DNA of 18,556 bases from Ruminococcus flavefaciens (GTDB taxonomy: Bacteria; Bacillota; Clostridia; Oscillospirales; Ruminococcaceae), in NCBI GenBank assembly GCA_002371825.1, contig DFHF01000068.1:15677-34232 (forward strand), in the 5' to 3' direction. The position numbers and the translations under genes were made by a program. Shown here one piece after another: positions 1-5,906 of the stretch. The notes under the pieces are model-generated. The model ran no database searches, was not told the DNA's origin, and saw nothing but the letters and a program-made list of their open reading frames with translations. Within the stretch, counting starts at the first letter, position 1, and the number at the start of each line of letters is the position of its first letter.

Positions 1-1
1 G

Positions 2-538
2 GGCAAGGGCTTCTACAAGCAGCCTAAGTCCGGTAAGGAGTTCACATCTGATGAGCTTATCGCTCACTGGGAAGCTCTCGTAGACAAGTACCCGATCATC
101 TCTATCGAGGATGGTCTCGATGAAGAGGACTGGGAAGGCTGGCAGAGAATGACAGCAAAGATCGGCAATAAGGTTCAGCTCGTCGGCGACGATCTTTTTG
201 TTACAAATACAGAGAGACTCAGCAAGGGAATCTCACTTGGTGCAGGAAACTCTATCCTTATCAAGCTCAACCAGATCGGTTCAGTATCAGAGACTCTTGA
301 GGCTATCAAGATGGCTCATAAGGCTGGCTACACAGCAATTTCCTCACACAGATCAGGTGAGACAGCAGATACAACTATCGCAGATCTTGCAGTAGCACTC
401 AACACCTGCCAGATCAAGACAGGAGCACCTTCAAGATCAGAGAGAGTTGCAAAGTACAATCAGCTTCTCCGCATCGAGGAAGAGCTTGGCAATTCCGCAG
501 TATATCCCGGAATGGCAGCATTCAACGTAAAGAAGTGA
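2..538 (+). CDS. eno: Enolase, C-terminal part (5' end outside window)
   Basis: Enolase converts 2-phosphoglycerate to phosphoenolpyruvate in cytosolic glycolysis. About 178 codons are visible, open from the left edge to a TGA, so this is the C-terminal 40% of a protein usually near 430 residues. Family landmarks appear in order: SIEDGLDEEDW and VGDDLFVTN (both with magnesium-ligand acids), IKLNQIGSVSET with the catalytic lysine, SHRSGETADT, and CQIKTGAPSRSER with the second active-site lysine. The first ATG inside the frame, at 149, is an internal methionine, because the catalytic barrel is already under way upstream of it. A strong terminator follows directly. The family call is certain; only the start is missing. 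Confidence 0.97.
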   Translation, partial: GKGFYKQPKSGKEFTSDELIAHWEALVDKYPIISIEDGLDEEDWEGWQRMTAKIGNKVQLVGDDLFVTNTERLSKGISLGAGNSILIKLNQIGSVSETLEAIKMAHKAGYTAISSHRSGETADTTIADLAVALNTCQIKTGAPSRSERVAKYNQLLRIEEELGNSAVYPGMAAFNVKK

Positions 539-550
539 TATAAAGTATAA

Positions 551-590
551 AAAATGCCCCGTGATCTCAGAAAGATCATGGGGCTTTTTC
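551..590 (+). terminator. Two-way intrinsic terminator between eno and fruK
   Basis: A 12-bp stem (556-567 with 573-584, one G-T pair) with loop CAGAA is followed by TTTTT on the + strand. On the - strand the same hairpin is followed by a T-rich run, so it can also end the convergent fruK gene, whose stop lies only 2 bases beyond. Confidence 0.92.
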
Positions 591-591
591 A

Positions 592-1494
592 TTATATCAG
601 CTGCTGCATAAGTTCATCGATAAGTTCTTTTCTGGCAAGTCCTCTGGAGAAGGTTGTCGCTCCGCCGCAGGCTGTTCCCAGTTTAAGGGCATATTTGAGA
701 TCACCCTTTTCGAGGCCGGCTACAAATCCAGCAAGCATGGAATCTCCTGCGCCTACAGAATTTACCACCTGCCCCTTGCAGACGCCAGAGCGGTGAACAT
801 TTCCGTTTTCATCAAGAAGGAGTGCGCCGTCCCCGGCCATTGACACCAGTACGTTTCTTGCCCCCATTTCCTGAAGCTTTGCCGCATGAGCGATTATATC
901 CTCATCGGATCTGAGCTCAGTGCCGAACATCTCACCGAGTTCTATATTGTTGGGCTTTATCAGGAAGGGATGATATTTCAGTACATTAAGCAGAAGGTCA
1001 TTTGTAGCGTCAACAACAGTCCTTATATTCTTGTCAGCAACAAGGGCAAGTATCCTTTCGTAAATATCTGAGGGCAGGCTTCTTGGGATGCTTCCGGCAA
1101 GAATGAGAGTATCGCCGTCCTTAAGTCTGCTTATTTTTCCGAAAAGAGCTTCTATTGATTCATCATCGATGTCAGGCCCCTGACCGTTAAGCTCAGTTTC
1201 GGTACCGGTGTTTATCTTTACATTGATACGGGAATTTCCTTTTTTAAGTCTTACAAAGTCAGCCTCAATACCCATAAGACATACGCCCTCTTCAATAGCT
1301 CTGCCTGTGAATCCGGCAGTAAATCCGAGAGTTTTAGATGTTACTCCAAGCTGAGCAAGGACTATAGAAACATTGATACCCTTTCCGCCGCAGAAAATCT
1401 CCTCACGGTCGGAGCGGTTAACGCAGCCCAGTTTAAGCTCACCTGTATGCACAACATAGTCGATAGCCGGATTAAAAGTTACAGTATATATCAT
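592..1494 (-). CDS. fruK: 1-phosphofructokinase (PfkB family)
   Basis: Predicted to phosphorylate fructose-1-phosphate to fructose-1,6-bisphosphate in the cytosol, linking PTS fructose uptake to glycolysis. The 300-residue length is normal. The PfkB ribokinase-like fold shows GGKGINVS at 36-43 (substrate loop), GNSRINVKI near 86-94 (typical of the FruK/LacC branch), KPNNIELGEMFG at 180-191 and the C-terminal signature NSVGAGDSMLAGF at 245-257 with the catalytic Asp251. The start has GGAGG about 10 bases upstream and a consensus-like promoter. It stands alone: no fruA transporter or fruR regulator lies beside it here, so it could be a relaxed sugar-phosphate kinase such as tagatose-6-phosphate kinase, but FruK is the best fit. 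Confidence 0.88.
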   Translation of the reverse strand: MIYTVTFNPAIDYVVHTGELKLGCVNRSDREEIFCGGKGINVSIVLAQLGVTSKTLGFTAGFTGRAIEEGVCLMGIEADFVRLKKGNSRINVKINTGTETELNGQGPDIDDESIEALFGKISRLKDGDTLILAGSIPRSLPSDIYERILALVADKNIRTVVDATNDLLLNVLKYHPFLIKPNNIELGEMFGTELRSDEDIIAHAAKLQEMGARNVLVSMAGDGALLLDENGNVHRSGVCKGQVVNSVGAGDSMLAGFVAGLEKGDLKYALKLGTACGGATTFSRGLARKELIDELMQQLI

Positions 1495-1526
1495 TCTGAG
1501 AAGCCTCCAGTAGATCTTTTTAAGTA

Positions 1527-1555
1527 ATTATACCATACATCACATTGGAAATCAA
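1527..1555 (-). promoter_or_regulatory. Sigma-A promoter of fruK
   Basis: Read on the - strand: TTGATT, a 17-base spacer, then a perfect TATAAT, 33 bases from the fruK start. GGAGG at 1504-1508 is the ribosome site. Confidence 0.8.
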
Positions 1556-1568
1556 GGAAATATCAATG

Positions 1569-1607
1569 CAAAAAACAGAAGCCGTCAGCAAATATGCCGG
1601 CGGCTTC
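1569..1607 (-). terminator. Terminator of the proline-repeat protein gene
   Basis: On the - strand an approximately 12-bp stem (1578-1589 with 1596-1607; one wobble, one mismatch, loop of 6) is followed by TGTTTTTTG. It lies about 70 bases past the stop of the gene at 1675-2451. Confidence 0.85.
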
Positions 1608-1674
1608 CATATTATATCGGGCCTGTAATTTTCTTGTTTTCTATAATATGAGGGTGGGATAGATCAGCAAGGGA

Positions 1675-2451
1675 TTACTCAGCAGCAGCCTCTGTCTCAA
1701 CAGCTTCTGAAGTTGTATTCTCAACAGCAGCTTCCTTTATAGGATCGATGTGCTCGTGAGTGTGGGGCTTGGGCGGCTCAGGCTTAGCCTCATCGTCAGC
1801 AGGCTTTACAGGAGGAGCGGGGGGCTCAGGCTTAGTCTCGTCGTCAGCAGGCTTTACAGGAGGAGCCGGAGGCTCAGGCTTAGTCTCATCGTCAGCAGGC
1901 TTTACAGGAGGAGCGGGGGGCTCAGGCTTGGACTCGTCGTCAGCAGGCTTTACAGGAGGAGCCGGAGGCTCAGGCTTAGTCTCGTCGTCAGCAGGCTTTA
2001 CAGGGGGAGCCGGAGGCTCGGGCTTGTTCATATGCTCTTTGATCTTGAGATCGTTGTTGCAGAAATCGAACCAATCGTTCTTGGACTCATCGTCCTTGAA
2101 GTTCTCGTTGTCAAAGTCGAAGATCTCAGCGATCTTGTCCTTGATCTCCTTAGGACCAGTAGGCTTTAAGGGCTTAACAGCTTCCTCAGCAGGCTTCTCA
2201 GCCTCTTCAGCTGTTACTTCAGTTGCCTCTTCAGCAGCTTCCTCAGCAGCAGCCTCTTCAGTTGCAGCTTCTTCGGTCTCTGGAGCAGCGGTCTCTTCTT
2301 CAACAGCAGCAGTAACTTCCTCAGTAACAGTTTCCTCGGCCTTCTTCTCGTTCTTAGCGGCCTGATTGCTTGCGAATGCGCTTACGCCGGTTGTGATGGA
2401 AAGAACTGATGCAGCGGCGATAGCAGAGATGATCTGTCTTTTGTTTTTCAT
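1675..2451 (-). CDS. Secreted acidic, proline-repeat protein (probable SigI target)
   Basis: Function unknown. The 258-residue protein has a signal peptide (about 1-28: KNKR, a hydrophobic stretch, then VSAFAS), a Glu/Ala/Thr-rich acidic segment (33-95), a short possibly folded patch at 101-140 with DFDNENFKDD and NDWFDF, five 16-residue repeats of KPEPPAPPVKPADDE(T/S/A) at 143-222, a His-containing tail (PKPHTHEH) and another Glu/Ala-rich end. There is no sortase motif, dockerin or membrane anchor, so it is probably exported and released or held by charge. The start is fixed by AAAAGGAGT 8-10 bases upstream. The promoter is nearly the same as that of sigI, and the Pro/Ala/His-rich composition resembles the RsgI ectodomain encoded 1.3 kb away. 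A wall-spanning spacer or an RsgI partner is possible, but this is inference. Confidence 0.85.
   Translation of the reverse strand: MKNKRQIISAIAAASVLSITTGVSAFASNQAAKNEKKAEETVTEEVTAAVEEETAAPETEEAATEEAAAEEAAEEATEVTAEEAEKPAEEAVKPLKPTGPKEIKDKIAEIFDFDNENFKDDESKNDWFDFCNNDLKIKEHMNKPEPPAPPVKPADDETKPEPPAPPVKPADDESKPEPPAPPVKPADDETKPEPPAPPVKPADDETKPEPPAPPVKPADDEAKPEPPKPHTHEHIDPIKEAAVENTTSEAVETEAAAE
1775..2014 (-). repeat. Five tandem 48-bp repeats coding KPEPPAPPVKPADDEx
   Basis: Copies begin at 1775, 1823, 1871, 1919 and 1967 with an exact 48-base period; a partial sixth starts at 2015. Third-base differences alternate: copies 1 and 3 share CATCG and the GCGGGG junction, copies 2 and 4 share CGTCG and the GCCGGA junction. 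This points to spread by a 96-bp double unit. Every copy keeps the reading frame. Confidence 0.95.
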
Positions 2452-2523
2452 GATAAAGACTCCTTTTCAATAAATTTTCTCCCTTGGGAGATAAAAGCCG
2501 TTTTTTGCTTTCTGTTTATAGTT

Positions 2524-2551
2524 TACGGAGGACATCCTGAAAAAGTGGGGT
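2524..2551 (-). promoter_or_regulatory. SigI-type promoter of the proline-repeat gene
   Basis: On the - strand: A/T tract, GACCCC, then CGTA exactly 19 bases after ACCCC, then ACTATA. The same layout and spacing occur upstream of sigI at 5631-5658. Known SigI promoters use a C-rich -35 and a CGWA -10. A small CTCCC/GGGAG hairpin (2479-2490) lies in the roughly 65-base leader. Confidence 0.75.
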
Positions 2552-2599
2552 CGGAGAAAAAATTTTCTGAAAAAATTTTTTAGAGCGGAAATTATCTGG

Positions 2600-2734
2600 T
2601 TATATAGCCTTAAACTGAAAAAAACAGCCCGTAGACTGCTTTTTAATAAAAATATGTTTAGCAACTTTTTCGCTTAAATATGTCAATTGTTCAAGCATAC
2701 AAAGCTCTTCATCTGTTATATCATTTATATTCAT
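2600..2734 (-). CDS. Small coupled ORF, 44 codons, possibly a truncated gene
   Basis: Unrecognised. The ATG overlaps the stop of the upstream lipoprotein gene (ATGA), and AAAGGAG sits 7 bases upstream, inside the last codons of that gene: good evidence of translational coupling. The product begins MNINDITDEELCMLEQLTYL and stays helical and acidic for about 26 residues. The frame then runs straight through the transcription terminator at 2617-2645 and stops. The natural reading is that the 5' end of a longer gene survives and the rest was lost; a genuine micro-protein is the alternative. Confidence 0.5.
   Translation of the reverse strand: MNINDITDEELCMLEQLTYLSEKVAKHIFIKKQSTGCFFQFKAI
2617..2645 (-). 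terminator. Terminator with UACG tetraloop
   Basis: On the - strand a 9-bp stem (AAAGCAGTC with GGCTGTTTT, including wobbles) closes a C(TACG)G loop, the very stable UNCG type, and leads into a run of seven T. It ends the lipoprotein transcript and overlaps the 3' end of the 44-codon ORF. Confidence 0.75.
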
Positions 2735-3585
2735 TGTTTTGCTCCTTTATCAATATATTCCTCAATATCATAATACTTTGGATGATCAACAGTTGATCCA
2801 CTTATTATAACCTTTTGAGTATCTATAACCAAATTTAATCGACTAACAAAATAGTCTTCATGATAATAGGTATCGTAGTTTGAGTATGATATGATTTTTA
2901 TATCAGTATTCCTAACGATATTAAATTGATTATTAGATATTATTTTATGTTCAAAAAGCCAGTTGGCATAATCATGAGAAAAAGCTTCTATTTCGTCTAA
3001 AGTTACTTCATCATTTGATAAGAAGAAAATATTCTGTACTCCAATATCCCAATTAAAATCCCCGTTTTCAACATCCTTCATACTATTTATCCTATTGGTG
3101 TTTACGAACATAAGGTATCCAATTTCAGCCGAATCAAAATATGACCTAATATAATCTCCTATCAGATTTTCGCAGTAATCAGCTACAGAACTGCCCATAT
3201 AGTCGTCTGTAAAATCACCATCTGAATCGATTTTTACAGTGACTGTTCTTTTCTTCTTGTCCGACAATGAGCGCGCATAAAGAGTTTCCTCGTCCATAAG
3301 TCCTGGCTCAACATACCCCGCATAAACAAACTCCTCGTCATACTTTTCATTGAGGTATGTTATCATCTCGTAAATATGCTGGATAGAGCGTTTCTGCGAT
3401 GATGTAAGCTTTTCAATATCAGTTGGAAGCCCTTGTGCTTCAAGCAAGCTCTTTTGCCATTCGTTCAGCGTTTCTGAGTTTTGCCATTGGTGTCCGATTT
3501 GTCTGCTGCTGTTGCTTTTTCCACACGACGTTACCATTGATACTGCAAGAATTGCTGTTGTTATTAATGCTATCAGTTTTTTCAT
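2731..3585 (-). CDS. Putative lipoprotein, function unknown
   Basis: I do not recognise the family. The 284-residue product starts MKKLIALITTAILAVSMVTSC, a lipoprotein signal peptide with the lipidated cysteine at 21, so it should sit on the outer face of the membrane. The rest is a mixed, acidic, aromatic-rich soluble domain with no motif I can name; SDGDFTDDY near 121-129 is acidic but not a clear EF-hand. The start at 3585 has AAAGGAGG 8 bases upstream. An earlier in-frame ATG at 3678 would destroy the signal peptide and lies upstream of the promoter. A -10 like TATAAT is at 3622-3627 with no clear -35. Its base composition is clearly more AT-rich than the sigI-rsgI genes and the repeat-protein gene on each side, suggesting separate acquisition. 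Confidence 0.8.
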   Translation of the reverse strand: MKKLIALITTAILAVSMVTSCGKSNSSRQIGHQWQNSETLNEWQKSLLEAQGLPTDIEKLTSSQKRSIQHIYEMITYLNEKYDEEFVYAGYVEPGLMDEETLYARSLSDKKKRTVTVKIDSDGDFTDDYMGSSVADYCENLIGDYIRSYFDSAEIGYLMFVNTNRINSMKDVENGDFNWDIGVQNIFFLSNDEVTLDEIEAFSHDYANWLFEHKIISNNQFNIVRNTDIKIISYSNYDTYYHEDYFVSRLNLVIDTQKVIISGSTVDHPKYYDIEEYIDKGAKQ

Positions 3586-3669
3586 AAAGTGTCCTCCTTT
3601 TTGATAATATCCTTTAATATAATTATACTCTTTCTTATGAAATAGTATAGAGGTTATTTGTAATTTTCT

Positions 3670-3687
3670 CAGTGACAAATGTCACTG
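3670..3687. promoter_or_regulatory. 18-bp operator-like dyad
   Basis: CAGTGACA-AA-TGTCACTG: two perfect 8-base arms around a 2-base centre. It lies about 45 bases upstream of the -10 of the lipoprotein gene and after the rsgI terminator, so it most likely serves the lipoprotein gene. No regulator gene is adjacent. Confidence 0.5.
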
Positions 3688-3722
3688 TTTTACTAAGAAT
3701 GGGAAAACTCCATATACAATGG

Positions 3723-3761
3723 CAAAAAAATTACCGGGCCTGTGAATTCAGGCTCGGTAAT
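3723..3761 (-). terminator. Terminator of the sigI-rsgI operon
   Basis: A 13-bp stem (3730-3742 with 3749-3761, one mismatch) with a 6-base loop is followed on the - strand by seven T, 10 bases after the rsgI stop. Confidence 0.93.
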
Positions 3762-3770
3762 ACGTTAATT

Positions 3771-4886
3771 TTACTTAATGGGCTGACTGTCAGCGTCCGT
3801 CAGCGGGTCGGGGATATGCAGAGGCTCCTCCGGGGCTGGAGCAGTATCTGTTTCCGGTATTATCTCCGGAAGCGGATCGTGAACAGCGATCAGCGGAGGG
3901 TGCGGGGCGGGGAGGGGGTGGTTAATTATTTTATCGTCCTCGTCCCGCACGATGTTATGTGAATGAGGCATAGCCTCGTCAGGTGTCGGTTTGTTTACAT
4001 CAGCATCAGATGCCGGCGGAGCTTTGGGATCCGGTGATTCCGGTGAAGCCGGAGTTTCGGGCGGTGCCGGGGGCACAACAGCTGCTGAGGGAGCCTTAGG
4101 CTCGGGAGCAGCCGGGATCGTATCTGCCTTTTCCGGAGACTGTGGTTTTTCCGGAGGCTCAGCGTGAGCCGGTTTATCCTCATGAGGCTTTTCAGGTACA
4201 GCCGGAGGAACATCAGCATTTGGTTTAGCAGGTGCCGGCGGGACCGGTTCAGCAGGTTCCGGAACAGCGATGCTGCTTTCGGCCTTAGGAGCTGTAGTTA
4301 CAGCAGGCTTTGAGCTGACGTATTTATCCATATCCTGAACGGAGACATTGAGCTCCGGTCTTTCGTTCTCTATCTCTGATCTGAGTTCATCGAAGTCATC
4401 CTGATCTCCGTCTGAGACGAAGAATTCAACGGTATCTCCATTTGAGAGCAATCCCTTGGAAATGCCTATTTCAAGGAGTTCATTGGCGACAGTTACTTTA
4501 TCCTTGCCCTTGCCGTCGTAGCCCTTGAGTATCTCCTCACCGTTTTTATCGATGCTTTCGAGCTTGATGACCTTGCCCTTTTTGTTAAGGGACATTCTTA
4601 TATTTGCCTCGGAAGATATAACAACAGTTGAGTAGGTCTTATAATTATGAGCGTAGTAGGTATAGCTTCCCCCTAAGAGAAGGAACATGCAGGCTGCGGC
4701 AGCGATATATCTTGTAAGAACGATGGCTTTTCTGCGCTTGCCGGCGGTACTGTCTGATAATATCACGGGATCAGTAACAGTCTGTCCCACGGAATAATTG
4801 AGGTTCGCAGCATTTACGAAACCGGCATTTTCATCCATCAGCACGGCATATCCCTCATGGCATTCCATTACCAGATATTTCATCAT
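3771..4886 (-). CDS. rsgI: RsgI-like anti-sigma factor with proline-rich ectodomain
   Basis: Predicted membrane protein that holds SigI inactive and releases it on an outside signal. Residues 2-45 form the short cytosolic RsgI_N-type domain (KYLVMECHEGYAVLMDENAGF), followed by a basic patch KRRK, one membrane helix (about 57-78), a conserved outer domain (80-190, with KKGKVIKLESIDKNGEEIL as in the family) and then about 180 residues of Pro/Ala/Glu with His near the end (MPHSHN, HPLPAPHPP). Where family members carry an Asn-Pro self-cleavage site before this strand, the sequence here reads VVISSEANI, with no Asn-Pro. There is no carbohydrate-binding or glycosidase module, unlike Clostridium thermocellum RsgI proteins; a proline-rich arm replaces it. 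The ATG overlaps the sigI stop (ATGA). A second Met codon follows directly. Confidence 0.85.
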   Translation of the reverse strand: MMKYLVMECHEGYAVLMDENAGFVNAANLNYSVGQTVTDPVILSDSTAGKRRKAIVLTRYIAAAACMFLLLGGSYTYYAHNYKTYSTVVISSEANIRMSLNKKGKVIKLESIDKNGEEILKGYDGKGKDKVTVANELLEIGISKGLLSNGDTVEFFVSDGDQDDFDELRSEIENERPELNVSVQDMDKYVSSKPAVTTAPKAESSIAVPEPAEPVPPAPAKPNADVPPAVPEKPHEDKPAHAEPPEKPQSPEKADTIPAAPEPKAPSAAVVPPAPPETPASPESPDPKAPPASDADVNKPTPDEAMPHSHNIVRDEDDKIINHPLPAPHPPLIAVHDPLPEIIPETDTAPAPEEPLHIPDPLTDADSQPIK

Positions 4887-5605
4887 TCTTCACCACCTTT
4901 AAGTACTTGCATAATGTGTCCACGCATTATCTCGTAGCCGTTAGTGCATATAAGCAGAACGGCCACAAGATAACGTCTGTGCCTTTCGAGTGATTTTCTC
5001 TCTACATCAGCCCCTTCTGCAAGACGGGAAATGGGAACCTTTTTGGTCCTGAGAAAATCTGCCAGTATCTCCGGATTATTTCTGGCATAGCGTACAGCTT
5101 TATTGCATATTTCAAGAGTTCTCCTCTGACGGGGAGAGTTATCGGCGACATCAGTCATAGACACGCCGAAATCTGTCATCTGAGCTGAAAGTTCAGCTAT
5201 CTCCTGCTGAGTAGCTTCCCGGAGTTCTGATTCTGCATACTCATCGTGTTCATCGGAGATAGTGTCGATAAGCTCATTTTTTTCGTCCTCATCCGGCTGG
5301 TCAAGGGAGATAAGTCCCTTGCTGCGTTTTTCCTTGCGGAAATTATCGATGAGGCGGTTCTTTATCTGAAGCGAGGCAAATTTCAGGAATGATCCTCGCA
5401 GTCTTGAATAATTCTTTATTGATTCGTAAAAAGCGAACATTGCGATGCTGAGTTCATCATCGCTGCTGTTCGGCGGACGATTAAGGAATTTTGCGGTTTC
5501 AGACCGTATAAAAGGCATATATTCAGCTATAAGTTCGTCAGCGGCACGGCTGTCGTTTTTGGCCTTATAGACTTTGGAGACGATCTGGTTCGCATCTGGT
5601 CCCAT
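4883..5605 (-). CDS. sigI: RNA polymerase sigma factor SigI
   Basis: Alternative sigma factor that should direct RNA polymerase to a small set of promoters with a C-rich -35 and CGWA -10. The 240-residue length is typical. Region 2 spans about 5-97, with DDELSIAMFAFYESIKNYS and the helix FASLQIKNRLIDNFRKEKR; an acidic linker follows, then the SigI-specific C-terminal domain (about 125-235) that replaces normal region 4 and ends QVLKGGEE as in the family. The ribosome site is a G-rich GGGGGTGG just upstream of the start. It overlaps rsgI by 4 bases. Its own promoter matches the predicted SigI type, so it is probably self-regulated, as in Bacillus and Clostridium. Confidence 0.92.
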   Translation of the reverse strand: MGPDANQIVSKVYKAKNDSRAADELIAEYMPFIRSETAKFLNRPPNSSDDELSIAMFAFYESIKNYSRLRGSFLKFASLQIKNRLIDNFRKEKRSKGLISLDQPDEDEKNELIDTISDEHDEYAESELREATQQEIAELSAQMTDFGVSMTDVADNSPRQRRTLEICNKAVRYARNNPEILADFLRTKKVPISRLAEGADVERKSLERHRRYLVAVLLICTNGYEIMRGHIMQVLKGGEE

Positions 5606-5630
5606 AGTACCACCCCCATATTATATAGTA

Positions 5631-5658
5631 TACGCAGGAAGATATCCGAAAACGGGGT
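5631..5658 (-). promoter_or_regulatory. SigI-type autoregulatory promoter of sigI-rsgI
   Basis: On the - strand: TTTCAGAAAA tract, GACCCC, 19 bases after ACCCC, CGTA, then TACTATA. It matches the promoter at 2524-2551 over about 55 bases, including the TTTCAGAAAA block and an internal TTTTC-GGAT block. The -10 ends about 25 bases from the sigI start. Confidence 0.75.
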
Positions 5659-5734
5659 CAGATAATTTTTTTCTGAAATATTTTTCCTGATAAATGAATT
5701 ATAGCATTATTTTTCCGGCAATACAATACCTGCC

Positions 5735-5763
5735 TTGACAATTTTTTGTTAAGGCTCTATAAT
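5735..5763 (+). promoter_or_regulatory. Sigma-A promoter of the cobTUS operon
   Basis: Perfect TTGACA, a 17-base spacer, perfect TATAAT. Transcription should start near 5770, leaving a leader of about 135 bases before cobT. Confidence 0.93.
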
Positions 5764-5769
5764 TAATGT

Positions 5770-5902
5770 GTACCGGATAACTGCTGTAAGGCGCTTATTG
5801 CCCTGAACTATGCTCCGGGAGCGCAGAAAAAAGCTTATTCTGGTGTATAAAAGCGGTGGTATCCGCCGTGATGATACAGTGAATATTAATACCGTCAGGA
5901 GG
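5770..5902 (+). promoter_or_regulatory. Structured cobT leader; possible cobalamin-responsive element
   Basis: The leader can fold two ways. CGGATA (5774-5779) pairs perfectly with TATCCG (5860-5865), enclosing hairpins at GGC/GCC and GCTC/GAGC (near 5791-5826). Alternatively GCGG (5853-5856) pairs with CCGC (5863-5866), which excludes the long-range helix. CCTGA in the middle could also pair with TCAGG next to the AGGAGG ribosome site (5897-5902). Fragments such as GGTG..AA..GCGG..CCGCC and GTCAGGAG recall cobalamin riboswitch cores, but the full consensus is not visible and the leader is short. Confidence 0.3.
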
Positions 5903-5906
5903 CAAA

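Noticed and set aside
1775..2014. CRISPR-like array
   Set aside because: The 48-base repeats are contiguous without unique spacers and encode a protein repeat.
1760..2365. Long open frames on the + strand opposite the repeat protein
   Set aside because: They are mirror frames produced by the 48-bp repeats; they have no ribosome site or promoter, and the - strand gene explains the sequence.
3586..3678. Longer start for the lipoprotein gene (ATG at 3678)
   Set aside because: It overlaps the operator-like dyad and lies before the -10; the ATG at 3585 gives a clean lipoprotein signal and has AAAGGAGG.
5860..5906. Confident call of a standard cobalamin riboswitch
   Set aside because: Only fragments of the consensus are seen and the leader is shorter than the classic aptamer; it was kept as a low-confidence candidate.
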